From Moorella mulderi DSM 14980 (GTDB lineage Bacteria > Bacillota > DSM-521 > Neomoorellales > Neomoorellaceae), in the NCBI RefSeq assembly GCF_001594015.1, contig NZ_LTBC01000005.1:1-64000 (forward strand): a stretch of DNA of 64,000 nucleotides, written 5' to 3'. The position numbers and the translations under genes are program-made. Position 1 is the first letter of the stretch. Each line of letters begins with the position of its first letter. This document shows positions 27,965 to 35,636 of the stretch, one piece after another. The notes under the pieces were generated by a model that was not told where the DNA came from, made no database searches, and saw only the letters and a list, made by a program, of their open reading frames with translations.

Positions 27965-29291
27965 TGACAGCCCCCCTTGCTTTCAGGATGCGGCGGTAAA
28001 GGGCCAGGTTGGTATAGGTACAGAGAATCAGGCCTTCGTCGACTGGTTCTCCCAGTAAAAAGTCGACGCTTTCTTCCTGGCCGGGGATAACCTTCAGGTC
28101 CGCCTCTTTTACCCCCTGGTATTTGAGACAAAGGGCCATATCACCGGCCCGCAGGCCGGCACAGATAATCCGGTGGTAAGGAGCCTGTAACAAGGGACTG
28201 ATATCGGCATCCCAGAGCCAGGAGACGTCGCGGCCGTCGGCGGCCAGGTCATTGATGGCCAGGAGATAGGTCGCTTTCCCGCGGCCGGCAGTCAGGGTTT
28301 TTAAGGCCACGCTCAAGCCGGTAGGATTTTTTACTAACATCAGGGTCAATCGTTTATCCCTGAGGCTAAAGGTTTCAGCCCGGCCCTGGCCCGGGAGGAA
28401 GGTCGCCACGACCCGGGCAATGGTTGCCGGGTCAATCTTTAATAGCAGGGCGGCACTGGCAGCGGCCAGGACATTATAGACATTATAAATCCCCGGCATG
28501 GGGGTCCGGAGGGCCAGTTTTCCGGCCGGGTAAACCAGGTCAAACCGGGCGCCCGCGGAACTTAGCTCTAATTCCCGGGCTTCATAATCGGCCGGGGGGC
28601 GGCTGTAGGAACACTGGGGGCAGTAATAATTCCCCAGGTGGCTGTAATGGTAGAAATTAAACTGGAGGGGCCGGCGGCAGCGGGGACAGATATGGCCCTC
28701 CAGGACTTCACTGGTTGTCGCCTGGCTCCAGGGGGTCCGGGCCAGGCCAAAATAATGGACATTCTCCCTTACCTGGCTTAAAGAGGTTACCAGGGAATCA
28801 TCGGCGTTGAGCACCAGGGTAGCCGCCGGGATGGCTGCCAGGGCGCGGCTGATGGCCGCTGCCAGTTGTTCCAGCTCATGGTAGCGGTCCAGCTGATCCC
28901 GCAATAGATTCGTAATAATCACCATATCGGCCTTGACCTGCCGGGTAACCAGGCCCAGGGTGCCTTCATCTACTTCCAGGACAGCAACTTCCCCCCGCCG
29001 GGCAAGGAGGGCCGTGGCCACGCCGGCCGGCATATTGGCCCCCTCGCTGTTGTGAACCACCTTTAACCCGGCGGCCCGTAAAATGCTGGCCAGGAGGTTG
29101 GTGGTCGTCGTTTTGCCGTTGGTCCCGGTAACGATAATAACTTTTTCATACCTGGATGTCAAACGGCCCATTAACTGCGGGTCAATCTTCAAGGCTAGAT
29201 AGCCCGGCAGGGAGGTACCTCCCCTTTTTAACCAGCGAAATAGGAGGGCCACCAGGCGGCCAATCCAAATGGCCAGGAAAGCTCGGAGCAT
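27924..29291 (-). CDS. murT: Lipid II isoglutaminyl synthase, Mur-ligase-like subunit MurT
   Basis: A 455-residue Mur-ligase-fold enzyme that activates the stem-peptide glutamate. P-loop VTGTNGKTTTTNLLASIL lies near 55-70. A Cys4 zinc site, CPRC then CPQC, is inserted in the middle domain, a MurT feature. The C-terminal DUF1727-type region follows. ATG 29291 has GGGGTGAAA upstream. Murj-murT-gatD are contiguous in the same direction, coupling amidation of lipid II with its flipping. Confidence 0.93.
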   Translation of the reverse strand: MLRAFLAIWIGRLVALLFRWLKRGGTSLPGYLALKIDPQLMGRLTSRYEKVIIVTGTNGKTTTTNLLASILRAAGLKVVHNSEGANMPAGVATALLARRGEVAVLEVDEGTLGLVTRQVKADMVIITNLLRDQLDRYHELEQLAAAISRALAAIPAATLVLNADDSLVTSLSQVRENVHYFGLARTPWSQATTSEVLEGHICPRCRRPLQFNFYHYSHLGNYYCPQCSYSRPPADYEARELELSSAGARFDLVYPAGKLALRTPMPGIYNVYNVLAAASAALLLKIDPATIARVVATFLPGQGRAETFSLRDKRLTLMLVKNPTGLSVALKTLTAGRGKATYLLAINDLAADGRDVSWLWDADISPLLQAPYHRIICAGLRAGDMALCLKYQGVKEADLKVIPGQEESVDFLLGEPVDEGLILCTYTNLALYRRILKARGAVSEVTPLPSLSGTP

Positions 29292-29304
29292 ATTTTCACC
29301 CCAC

Positions 29305-30888
29305 TTAACCCGTTGCGGCCCGGGAACGGTGCAGGCGGCGGCTGAGGACATTTAGAAACATGGCCAGCTCCTCCATGCGCAACAACCACGTCAGGCCGCC
29401 GTAACTTAAAATCCCCAGGGTAATCAGCAGGGCCAGTTCCAGTCCTTCCCGTACCAGGCGGGGCCAGGTTACCGGGAGCAAAAGATGGCCGGCCGCCAGG
29501 GTCAGGAGAAGGCCCATGAGCAGCGCTGCCAGGAGACTTTTCATAGCAGTTTGCAGCAACCGGCGACCTTCCAGGGAGGTTTGCACCTTGCACCGCAGGT
29601 AATAGAGCAACAGGGCGACGTTGACGCAGCCGGCCAGGGAGTAGGCCAGGGCCAGGCCGCGGATGCCGAAGGCCGGTCCCAGGGTAAAGTTCAAGGCGGT
29701 ACCTGCTGCCAGGGTAACCAGGCCGATCTTCAGGGGAGTTACCGTATCCTGGGTGGCATAGAAGGCCCGGCTCAAAATCTCATAGGCACCATAGGCTGTT
29801 ATCCCCAGGGAGTAAAAGACCAGGGCTTCGGTAGTGGCCAGGGTGTCGGCACTGGTAAAGCGGCCATGCTGGAAGAGGACCCTGACCACCGGTTGCCCCA
29901 GGGCAATTAGACCCACCGTGGCCGGGATGGAGATGAAAACCACGGCCCTTAAAGAGCCCGACAGGTAACGGGTAAAGGAACTATAATCCCGCTCCATGGC
30001 AATACGGGTCAGGGCCGGTAGAAGGGCAATTCCCATGGATGAGGCAAAGAGGATGGGCACCAGCACCACCCGGCTGGAGATAGTCAGGGCATTAATGGAA
30101 CCCCGGGGCAGGTAGGAGGCAATGAAAGTCTGGTTAAAGAAAAGGTTTAACTGGGCAATGGAAAGGCCAATGGTTACCGGCAGCATTAGTTTAAAAATCC
30201 TACGGATGCCTGGATTCTTAAGGTCCAGGACCAGCCGGTAACGGGGCTTAAGGTGCCATACCCCCCAGACCTGCACCAGGAAATTAAGGGCCGCGCCAAT
30301 CAGGGTAGAAATGGCAAAGGCGGCGATGCTGTATTTACCGGCCAGGGCGAGGCCAAAAACTATAATGGCAGCGTTATATACCAGGGGGCCAATGGCCGTG
30401 CCTATAAAGGACTGGTAGGCGTACTCTGTCCCCATTAAGACCCCATTCAGGCAGTGAAAAAGGATGGCCAGGAGGACAATCCGGGTCAGATAGGCTGTAT
30501 AAGCCACTTGATCAGCATCAAAGCCCGGGGCTATCAGGTGCACCAGCCAGGGAGCCCAGATCATCCCCAGGATTACGGCTACTCCTACCAGGGTCAGGAC
30601 TAGATTAAAGGCAATGCTTACTGTCTGCCAGACGGCATCTTCATTCTCTTCCGCCAGGTAACTGGTCAGTACCGGGATAAAGGCCGAGCTAACCCCGCCG
30701 CCCACCAGGATTAAATATATGGTATCCGGGATAACAAAGGAGGTATTGAGCATATCCGTCAGCTGGTTCTGGCCAAACAGGGCGGAAATAGCTGTGTTGC
30801 GTAAAAAACCAAGAATCCGTGATACGCCGGCAGCCAGGCTCATGATAGCTACCGAGCGGGCCAGTCCCATTTTCCCTCGTTCTGCCAC
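29305..30888 (-). CDS. murJ: Lipid II flippase MurJ
   Basis: A 527-residue MOP-superfamily transporter with about 14 membrane helices that moves lipid II across the membrane. Its N-terminus (ARSVAIMSLAAGVSRILGFL) is the MurJ/MviN signature. GTG 30888 follows AGGAAG by seven bases; ATG 30870 is an in-frame alternative. Thirteen bases separate it from murT. Confidence 0.93.
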   Translation of the reverse strand: MAERGKMGLARSVAIMSLAAGVSRILGFLRNTAISALFGQNQLTDMLNTSFVIPDTIYLILVGGGVSSAFIPVLTSYLAEENEDAVWQTVSIAFNLVLTLVGVAVILGMIWAPWLVHLIAPGFDADQVAYTAYLTRIVLLAILFHCLNGVLMGTEYAYQSFIGTAIGPLVYNAAIIVFGLALAGKYSIAAFAISTLIGAALNFLVQVWGVWHLKPRYRLVLDLKNPGIRRIFKLMLPVTIGLSIAQLNLFFNQTFIASYLPRGSINALTISSRVVLVPILFASSMGIALLPALTRIAMERDYSSFTRYLSGSLRAVVFISIPATVGLIALGQPVVRVLFQHGRFTSADTLATTEALVFYSLGITAYGAYEILSRAFYATQDTVTPLKIGLVTLAAGTALNFTLGPAFGIRGLALAYSLAGCVNVALLLYYLRCKVQTSLEGRRLLQTAMKSLLAALLMGLLLTLAAGHLLLPVTWPRLVREGLELALLITLGILSYGGLTWLLRMEELAMFLNVLSRRLHRSRAATG

Positions 30889-31054
30889 TTTTGCGCTTCC
30901 TTTTTATTTTGCATTGTTGACACACTACCTGTATTTTAATCCTTTGGGATATAAAAAGGAAGCCTTAGGGTGACAGAATGTATAACGGAAAGGGAAAGCA
31001 CGTTGACAGAGCATACTCCCTGGAGGAGAAGGGATTTCCTGCGAGACCGGTTAA

Positions 31055-31081
31055 ATAATTTACCTGAAAGCTGGATACAAT
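31055..31081 (+). promoter_or_regulatory. Candidate sigma-E-type sporulation promoter for the coat gene
   Basis: ATA at 31055-31057 and GATACAAT at 31074-31081 are separated by 16 bases. This fits the mother-cell sigma-E pattern (ATA, 16-18 bases, CATACANT) with one mismatch, about 40 bases before the coat gene start. Confidence 0.5.
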
Positions 31082-31122
31082 AACTTTCGAGCCAAACTAT
31101 CTTTTTCAGGAGGAGATTTTTT

Positions 31123-31689
31123 ATGGCGGCCCACTACGGCGCCCATGAAGTAATGGAAATCCATGAAATTTTGAGCGACACTATCGATGGGATCAATCAA
31201 TTCCAGTTGTACCGCCCCCACGTCAAAGACCACCAGCTCCGTTCTATCCTGGACAAACAGCTGCAATTTATGACCCAGGAGTACAATAACATGGTTCAAG
31301 CCATTAACCAGCGCGGTATCACCCAGGCGGTGCCTTACCGCGTACCCCGAACGGCTACCCCGGTTTACGGCTTAAATAACCCGGATACCCAAACGCCGAA
31401 TACCTCTATTCACGACATGGATGACCGGGATGTAGCCAGCGGCATGCTGGGATGCCATAAGGCTTCAGCAGCCTTTAGAATGATGGCTTCCTTAGAATGT
31501 GCCGACCTGGAACTACGGCGCATGATCCAGCAGGGGGCCATTAACTGCGCCGAGCAGGCTTATGAAGTATGGCAGTACATGAATCAAAAAGGCTATTACC
31601 AAGTACCGACCATGAAGGACGTAACGACAAGCACCATGATTAATACTTACAGCCCAGCCAGTACAGGCCAGATAAGGCAGTATCAGTAA
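31123..31689 (+). CDS. CotF-family spore coat protein
   Basis: A 188-residue protein of the Coat F type: a predominantly helical, ferritin-like fold. N-terminal HEVMEIHEILSDTIDGINQF and, in the second half, DRDVASGMLGCHKASAAFRM and LECADLELRRMIQQGAINC are family features; a Tyr/Gln-rich tail (YSPASTGQIRQYQ) is typical of coat proteins. AGGAGGAG precedes the ATG, and a sigma-E-like promoter lies upstream. No signal peptide, as expected for a mother-cell product. Confidence 0.85.
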   Translation: MAAHYGAHEVMEIHEILSDTIDGINQFQLYRPHVKDHQLRSILDKQLQFMTQEYNNMVQAINQRGITQAVPYRVPRTATPVYGLNNPDTQTPNTSIHDMDDRDVASGMLGCHKASAAFRMMASLECADLELRRMIQQGAINCAEQAYEVWQYMNQKGYYQVPTMKDVTTSTMINTYSPASTGQIRQYQ

Positions 31690-31740
31690 TAAACCGCGCT
31701 ATTCTGGGCGCAACCGCTGTCCCCTTAGACATGCAAAAAC

Positions 31741-31775
31741 GCCCCGCCTGCTAGTAGTAGGCAGGGCTTTTTTAT
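31741..31775 (+). terminator. Terminator after the coat gene
   Basis: GC-rich inverted repeat starting GCCCCGCCTGCTA and ending GTAGGCAGGGC, followed by TTTTTTA. The T run overlaps the stop codon of a decayed minus-strand frame. Confidence 0.85.
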
Positions 31776-31972
31776 TTCCAGTAGATTTCTAAGTCAATAC
31801 TGACTTCTCCATGGGGCTTATAAACCCTTGCAAGCTTTTCCCGCCCGGTGTAAACTGTAACCAGTTCATCTAATCCAGTCAGATCATAATTAGAGTCCCG
31901 CCCCAGCCGGATTTCTTGTAGGCTTCTAAGGCCTTTATCGTTGCGGAAAGTCTTTATTATCTTAAGAACTTC
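31772..31972 (-). pseudogene. Decayed open frame, unrecognised C-terminal fragment
   Basis: A 66-codon frame without a usable start codon reads toward the left and ends at TAA 31774-31772. The end, YKPHGEVSIDLEIYWK, and the middle, DSNYDLTGLDELVTVYTGRE, have protein-like composition with alternating hydrophobics. Upstream is a stop at 31973-31975. I do not recognise the family. It is probably the tail of a gene whose front was deleted. The region 31690-32078 otherwise holds only the terminator and regulatory inverted repeats described separately. Confidence 0.35.
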
Positions 31973-31976
31973 TTAA
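31962..31976. promoter_or_regulatory. Perfect 15-bp palindrome, candidate operator
   Basis: TTAAGAA, a central C, then TTCTTAA. It lies 10-24 bases upstream of a GATAAT (31986-31991) that could be the -10 element of the secreted-protein gene, so it overlaps the expected -35 region. The nearby OmpR-type regulator is an obvious candidate ligand, but this is inference. Confidence 0.4.
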
Positions 31977-32028
31977 CATTTTCTCGATAATATCCTGAGA
32001 CTCCTAGGGTATGCTATTCCTAAACCAA

Positions 32029-32051
32029 GAAACAACAGGCCTGGTTGTTTC
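32029..32051 (+). promoter_or_regulatory. Leader hairpin before the Gly-rich secreted protein
   Basis: GAAACAAC (32029-32036) pairs perfectly with GTTGTTTC (32044-32051) across a 7-base loop. It ends 12 bases before the ribosome site AAAGGGA, so it could influence translation or message stability. Confidence 0.4.
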
Positions 32052-32078
32052 GAGAAAAAAAGAAAGGGATGATGTAAG

Positions 32079-32654
32079 GTGACGAAGGGCAAAAAGATAC
32101 TGGCTGCTGTGGCAGCCCCCCTGGTGCTGGGAGGATTCCTGGTGGCAACCCAGCCCGGGTCTTCCCTGGCAGCCGAAGGTACCCCAGTTCAGTCCACCCA
32201 GACTACTTATGGTCCAGGTTTAGGCTTGGGGTTGGGGCGAGCCCAGGGAGGGATGCTCGGTATACTCAGCAAAATCCTGGGCCTGGACCTGGCAGACCTA
32301 AGGGCCGAGCGCCAGGCGGGTAAATCCATAGCCGGGATTGCCGCTGAACACGGGATTAGTAAAGACCAGCTGGTAGACACGATAACGGCTGAACGGCAAA
32401 AGCTCCTGGATGAAAAGGTGGCCGCCGGCCAGATAACCCCGGAGCAGGCCAGTTACTGCCTGGAAAACATGAAGGAGAGGATTGGGCAGAACCTTGAACG
32501 GACGACAGTTGGTCCCAATGGCCAGGGCCGTGGCGGCTGGAAGGCCGGTGCACCGGACAATACCGGAGCCCGCCAGGGGATGCAGGCAGGGCCAAGGGGG
32601 CGGGCCGGCCAGGGTGCAGGCTTTGGCCGCGGCCAGGCTAGCAGTCAACAGTAA
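32079..32654 (+). CDS. Secreted Gly/Arg/Gln-rich protein with two-helix core
   Basis: A 191-residue exported protein. A signal peptide spans about 1-32, ending SLAAEG. Residues about 60-130 form a helical segment: a DLADLRAERQAGKSIAGIAA repeat-type helix then an EKVAAGQITPEQASYCLENM helix, as in DUF2680-like Firmicutes proteins. The flanks are low complexity: YGPGLGLGLGRAQGG before and GQGRGGW plus RGRAGQGAGFGRGQ after. GTG 32079 has AAAGGGAT eight bases upstream. It precedes a two-component system, a layout like small envelope proteins that modulate sensor kinases (analogy to CpxP/Spy only). Confidence 0.75.
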   Translation: MTKGKKILAAVAAPLVLGGFLVATQPGSSLAAEGTPVQSTQTTYGPGLGLGLGRAQGGMLGILSKILGLDLADLRAERQAGKSIAGIAAEHGISKDQLVDTITAERQKLLDEKVAAGQITPEQASYCLENMKERIGQNLERTTVGPNGQGRGGWKAGAPDNTGARQGMQAGPRGRAGQGAGFGRGQASSQQ

Positions 32655-32687
32655 CCTGTACGGGTAGTTTTAACCATCATTGTGTCT

Positions 32688-32716
32688 ACCCAGGGGGATT
32701 ACCCCCTGGGTATTCT
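32688..32716 (+). terminator. Strong hairpin after the secreted-protein gene
   Basis: ACCCAGGGGG (32688-32697), loop ATTA, CCCCCTGGGT (32702-32711), then ATTCTT. The same stem core recurs at 48033-48060. Confidence 0.75.
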
Positions 32717-32793
32717 TAAACCAGGAGAAATAAAGGAAAAACACTGCCGGTAGCGAAACAGTTAATAACATAGCCTTCCCGGGGATGAAAAGG

Positions 32794-33483
32794 ATGGATA
32801 AAAAGAAGATCTTAATCATCGAAGATGAAGAAAAAATAGCCACTATGATTCAGCAATATTTACTTAAGGAACAGTTTGCAGTCTTAATAGCTGCTGATGG
32901 AGTCATGGGGCTAAAAAAAGCGCGCCAGGAAAAGCCCGACCTGATTATTTTAGATTTAATGCTGCCGGGATTGAGCGGTCTCGATGTCTGTCGGGAAATC
33001 AGGAAGGAAAGCCAGGTCCCTATCATCATGCTTACGGCTAAAGCTGAGGAAATAGACAAACTTTTAGGACTGGAGCTGGGAGCCGACGATTACATCACCA
33101 AGCCCTTCAGTTTAGCCGAGCTGGCGGCGCGTATCCGGGCCGTCTTGCGCCGTTCCGGTGGCCAGGAACAGCCCAAAAATACGGTGCAGACCAGGGGCGA
33201 TTTGACCATAGATTTTAGTGGCCTCCAGGTATACAAAAAGGGACAGCCCCTGAACCTTACTCCGACTGAATTTAATCTTTTATCTGTTTTGTTCCGGCAT
33301 CCGGGCCGGGTGTACAGCCGGCTGCAGCTCTTGGATGCGGCCCTGGGCGAAGCATACCAGGGATATGAAAGGTCCATTGACACCCATATCAGCAACCTGC
33401 GCCGTAAAATCGAAGACGATCCGGCCAATCCGCGCTACATTCTCACCGTTTACGGTGTGGGGTATAAATTTGGCGAAGGATAG
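32794..33483 (+). CDS. OmpR/PhoB-family response regulator
   Basis: A 229-residue regulator. The receiver domain has the acidic cluster in ILIIEDEEKIA, phospho-acceptor Asp in LIILDLMLPGLSGLDV, and Lys in YITKPFSLAEL. The winged-helix DNA-binding domain begins near 130 and includes LTPTEFNLLSVLFRHPGRV and IDTHISNLRRKIEDDP. ATG 32794 has GGGG nine bases upstream; ATG 32785 would adjoin that site. It pairs with the kinase 26 bases downstream. Confidence 0.92.
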   Translation: MDKKKILIIEDEEKIATMIQQYLLKEQFAVLIAADGVMGLKKARQEKPDLIILDLMLPGLSGLDVCREIRKESQVPIIMLTAKAEEIDKLLGLELGADDYITKPFSLAELAARIRAVLRRSGGQEQPKNTVQTRGDLTIDFSGLQVYKKGQPLNLTPTEFNLLSVLFRHPGRVYSRLQLLDAALGEAYQGYERSIDTHISNLRRKIEDDPANPRYILTVYGVGYKFGEG

Positions 33484-33509
33484 ATTCCGGGCAGAAAAGG
33501 GTGAGCGGG

Positions 33510-34928
33510 TTGAAACTCAGGACCAGGTTAACCCTGGCCTTTATCATGGTAGTTCTCCTGGCGGTAGCGACCCTAACGGTTGCCGTAGGCTGGGCCACCA
33601 GGACTTTCTTTCATGGGTACCTGGATGAGGTAGCCTGGAAACGCCAGCAGGTGTGGGCCGATTTTTTTACCGCTTATTACCGCGACAGAGGGGACTGGAC
33701 CGGGGTCCAGGAGCTTTTTAATACACCATGGCAAGGTGGCCGGGGCCAGGGTATGGTCCGGGGGCAGGGTATGGGGCGGGGCCAAGGGTTGGGCTGGGGT
33801 CGGACCGGTTTAGAAAGGGTGATCCTGGCCGACAGCAGTAACCTTGTTGTTGCTGATACTTATGGGCTCAGGTTAGGTGAAAGACTGTCCGAACAGGAAT
33901 TGGCGCAGGGGACGGCGATTATCGTTAATGGCCAGAGGGTGGGCACCCTGTGGTTGACTACTACAACCCCACCGGGTGTCCTGTCCCAGGAAGACCTTTT
34001 TACCCGCTCCGTTACTGTAGCGATCATCCTGGCAGGTATAGCGGTATTAATCCTGGCCGGCCTGGCAGGCTTTTTCCTGGCCCGGCGGATAGCCGGGCCC
34101 TTGAGCAAACTTACAAAGGCAGTACATAGGCTGGCTGCCGGCGGCTGGGAACAGCGCCTGGTCCTAACCGGCGATGAAGAGATCGTCCAGCTGGTGACAG
34201 CCTTTAACGACATGGCCGCCCGGCTGGAAAAATATGAGGCCATGCGCCGCAACCTGGTTGCTGATGTGGCCCATGAACTGCGCACACCCCTGACCGTCCT
34301 GCGGGGTCAACTGGAATCCCTCCAGGCAGGAGCCCTGGAGGCCAAGCCGGAAGTAATAATGTCCTTGCATGATGAGATCCTGCGCCTCTCCCGGCTGGTT
34401 CATGATTTACAGGAACTGAGCCTGGCCGAAGCGAAAAAACTACCCCTGCACCAGGAAACTTTCAACCTGGTCGAGGCAGTGCAGAAGGTGTTGAATTTCT
34501 TCCAGGTTGAAGCTGAAAGTAAAAATGTTACTCTAACCCTCAATACTGAGGGACAGGAAATACAGGTAAAAGGGGACAGGGACCGCCTTACCCAGGTCTT
34601 AATTAACCTCCTGGGCAATGCCCTACGTTATACGCCCCCCCAGGGCCAGGTAGGGGTAACCATCAAGGAGAACCCTGGCGAAGTTAGCGTTTCCGTGGCT
34701 GATACCGGCCCGGGGATCGCAGCTGCCGATCTCCCCTATGTCTTTGAAAGGTTTTACCGGCCCGATAAGTCCCGGAGCAGGGCCCAGGGGGGAGCGGGGC
34801 TGGGCCTTGCCATTGCCAAAGGTTTCGTTGAAGCCCATGGGGGTAGAATCTGGGTCGAAAGCCAGCCTGGCCAGGGTACCAGGTTTACCTTTACCATTCC
34901 GGTTTCCCGCTATAATAGTTCTTTATAA
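33510..34928 (+). CDS. Membrane sensor histidine kinase with Gly/Arg-rich sensor loop
   Basis: A 472-residue kinase. Membrane segments lie at about 8-30 and 165-190, followed by HAMP, a HisKA domain with phospho-His in DVAHELRTPLT, and an ATPase domain with NLLGNALRYTP, VADTGPGIAA and GGAGLGLAIAKGF boxes. The extracytoplasmic loop contains GGRGQGMVRGQGMGRGQGLG, a low-complexity repeat resembling the tail of the secreted protein two genes upstream. TTG 33510 follows AAAGGGTGAG; GTG 33501 is an alternative start. Confidence 0.92.
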   Translation: MKLRTRLTLAFIMVVLLAVATLTVAVGWATRTFFHGYLDEVAWKRQQVWADFFTAYYRDRGDWTGVQELFNTPWQGGRGQGMVRGQGMGRGQGLGWGRTGLERVILADSSNLVVADTYGLRLGERLSEQELAQGTAIIVNGQRVGTLWLTTTTPPGVLSQEDLFTRSVTVAIILAGIAVLILAGLAGFFLARRIAGPLSKLTKAVHRLAAGGWEQRLVLTGDEEIVQLVTAFNDMAARLEKYEAMRRNLVADVAHELRTPLTVLRGQLESLQAGALEAKPEVIMSLHDEILRLSRLVHDLQELSLAEAKKLPLHQETFNLVEAVQKVLNFFQVEAESKNVTLTLNTEGQEIQVKGDRDRLTQVLINLLGNALRYTPPQGQVGVTIKENPGEVSVSVADTGPGIAAADLPYVFERFYRPDKSRSRAQGGAGLGLAIAKGFVEAHGGRIWVESQPGQGTRFTFTIPVSRYNSSL

Positions 34929-35083
34929 TTTTTCCATAAGCTTGCCTAAAACACTAGTAGGTCGTGTCCTGAACCAGTTTTCGCCACAGCAAAACTTTAT
35001 ATCGTGTATAAGATAAACTGATTGGACGTACAATCTTTTCTATGTTACATTCTTTTTGAGTTTAACAGAGAAGGGGTGTTGAG

Positions 35084-35476
35084 ATGAATAGGTTGAAAGT
35101 CCTTTTCCATGTTAACGAATCTGGCAGATGGCAAAGGGTTCTCGTGAACATCAGTAATTTTTTGAATGATGTTGGGCAAGGAAATGCTGATATCGAAGTA
35201 GTGGCCAACGGTGAGGCGGTTTCTATTTTCGGGAACAGGTGTCTCCTTGCCGGAGGTGACGGTCAGGGGGCAAGCTGCGGGACAGCTAATGGATCGCTGG
35301 TGGAGCAGATGAAGAAGTTATCGGAGATGGGAGTAAACTTTGTTGCGTGTCGGAACGCTCTCAAAGGCCAGTCTATCGACGAGGACAGCCTCCCCAACTT
35401 TCTGATAGTTGTACCAGCCGGCATAACAGAAATCGCCACGAAACAGGCTGAAGGGTATGCCTACATCAAGCCTTGA
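35084..35476 (+). CDS. DsrE-family protein
   Basis: A 130-residue protein of the DsrE/DsrF fold, small proteins linked to sulfur-relay or sulfide metabolism. The N-terminus LKVLFHVNESGRWQRVLVNI and the conserved Cys in FVACRNALKGQSI fit the family; IVPAG-like VVPAGITEIATKQAEGYAYI closes it. Two more Cys lie at the centre (RCLLAGG, ASCGTANG). It is monocistronic: GAAGGGGTG upstream and a terminator after it. Confidence 0.8.
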   Translation: MNRLKVLFHVNESGRWQRVLVNISNFLNDVGQGNADIEVVANGEAVSIFGNRCLLAGGDGQGASCGTANGSLVEQMKKLSEMGVNFVACRNALKGQSIDEDSLPNFLIVVPAGITEIATKQAEGYAYIKP

Positions 35477-35493
35477 TTATGTGCCCTATGTAG

Positions 35494-35517
35494 GGGAAGT
35501 GAGAAACTTCCCTTTTT
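35494..35517 (+). terminator. Terminator after the DsrE-like gene
   Basis: GGGAAGT (35494-35500), loop GAGAA, ACTTCCC (35506-35512), TTTTT. Clear intrinsic terminator. Confidence 0.9.
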
Positions 35518-35636
35518 GTAACTCGATCGTACGGTAACAAAAAAAGAGGGGCCCGACCCAGCATAATAAAGGAGGACAAGTTCTTCGACCGTAATACCTT
35601 GGTTTATTCCTGGTTGTCAAGGCCGTTTCATCTTGA

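Noticed and set aside
30917-30922. TTGACA upstream of the coat gene as a sigma-A promoter
   Set aside because: No -10 element at a 16-19-base distance; the sigma-E-like sequence at 31055-31081 fits better.
35521-35636. AAAGGAGG followed by an open stretch reading FFDRNTLVYSWLSRPFHLD
   Set aside because: No start codon after the ribosome-site-like sequence; possibly a remnant, but too short to identify.
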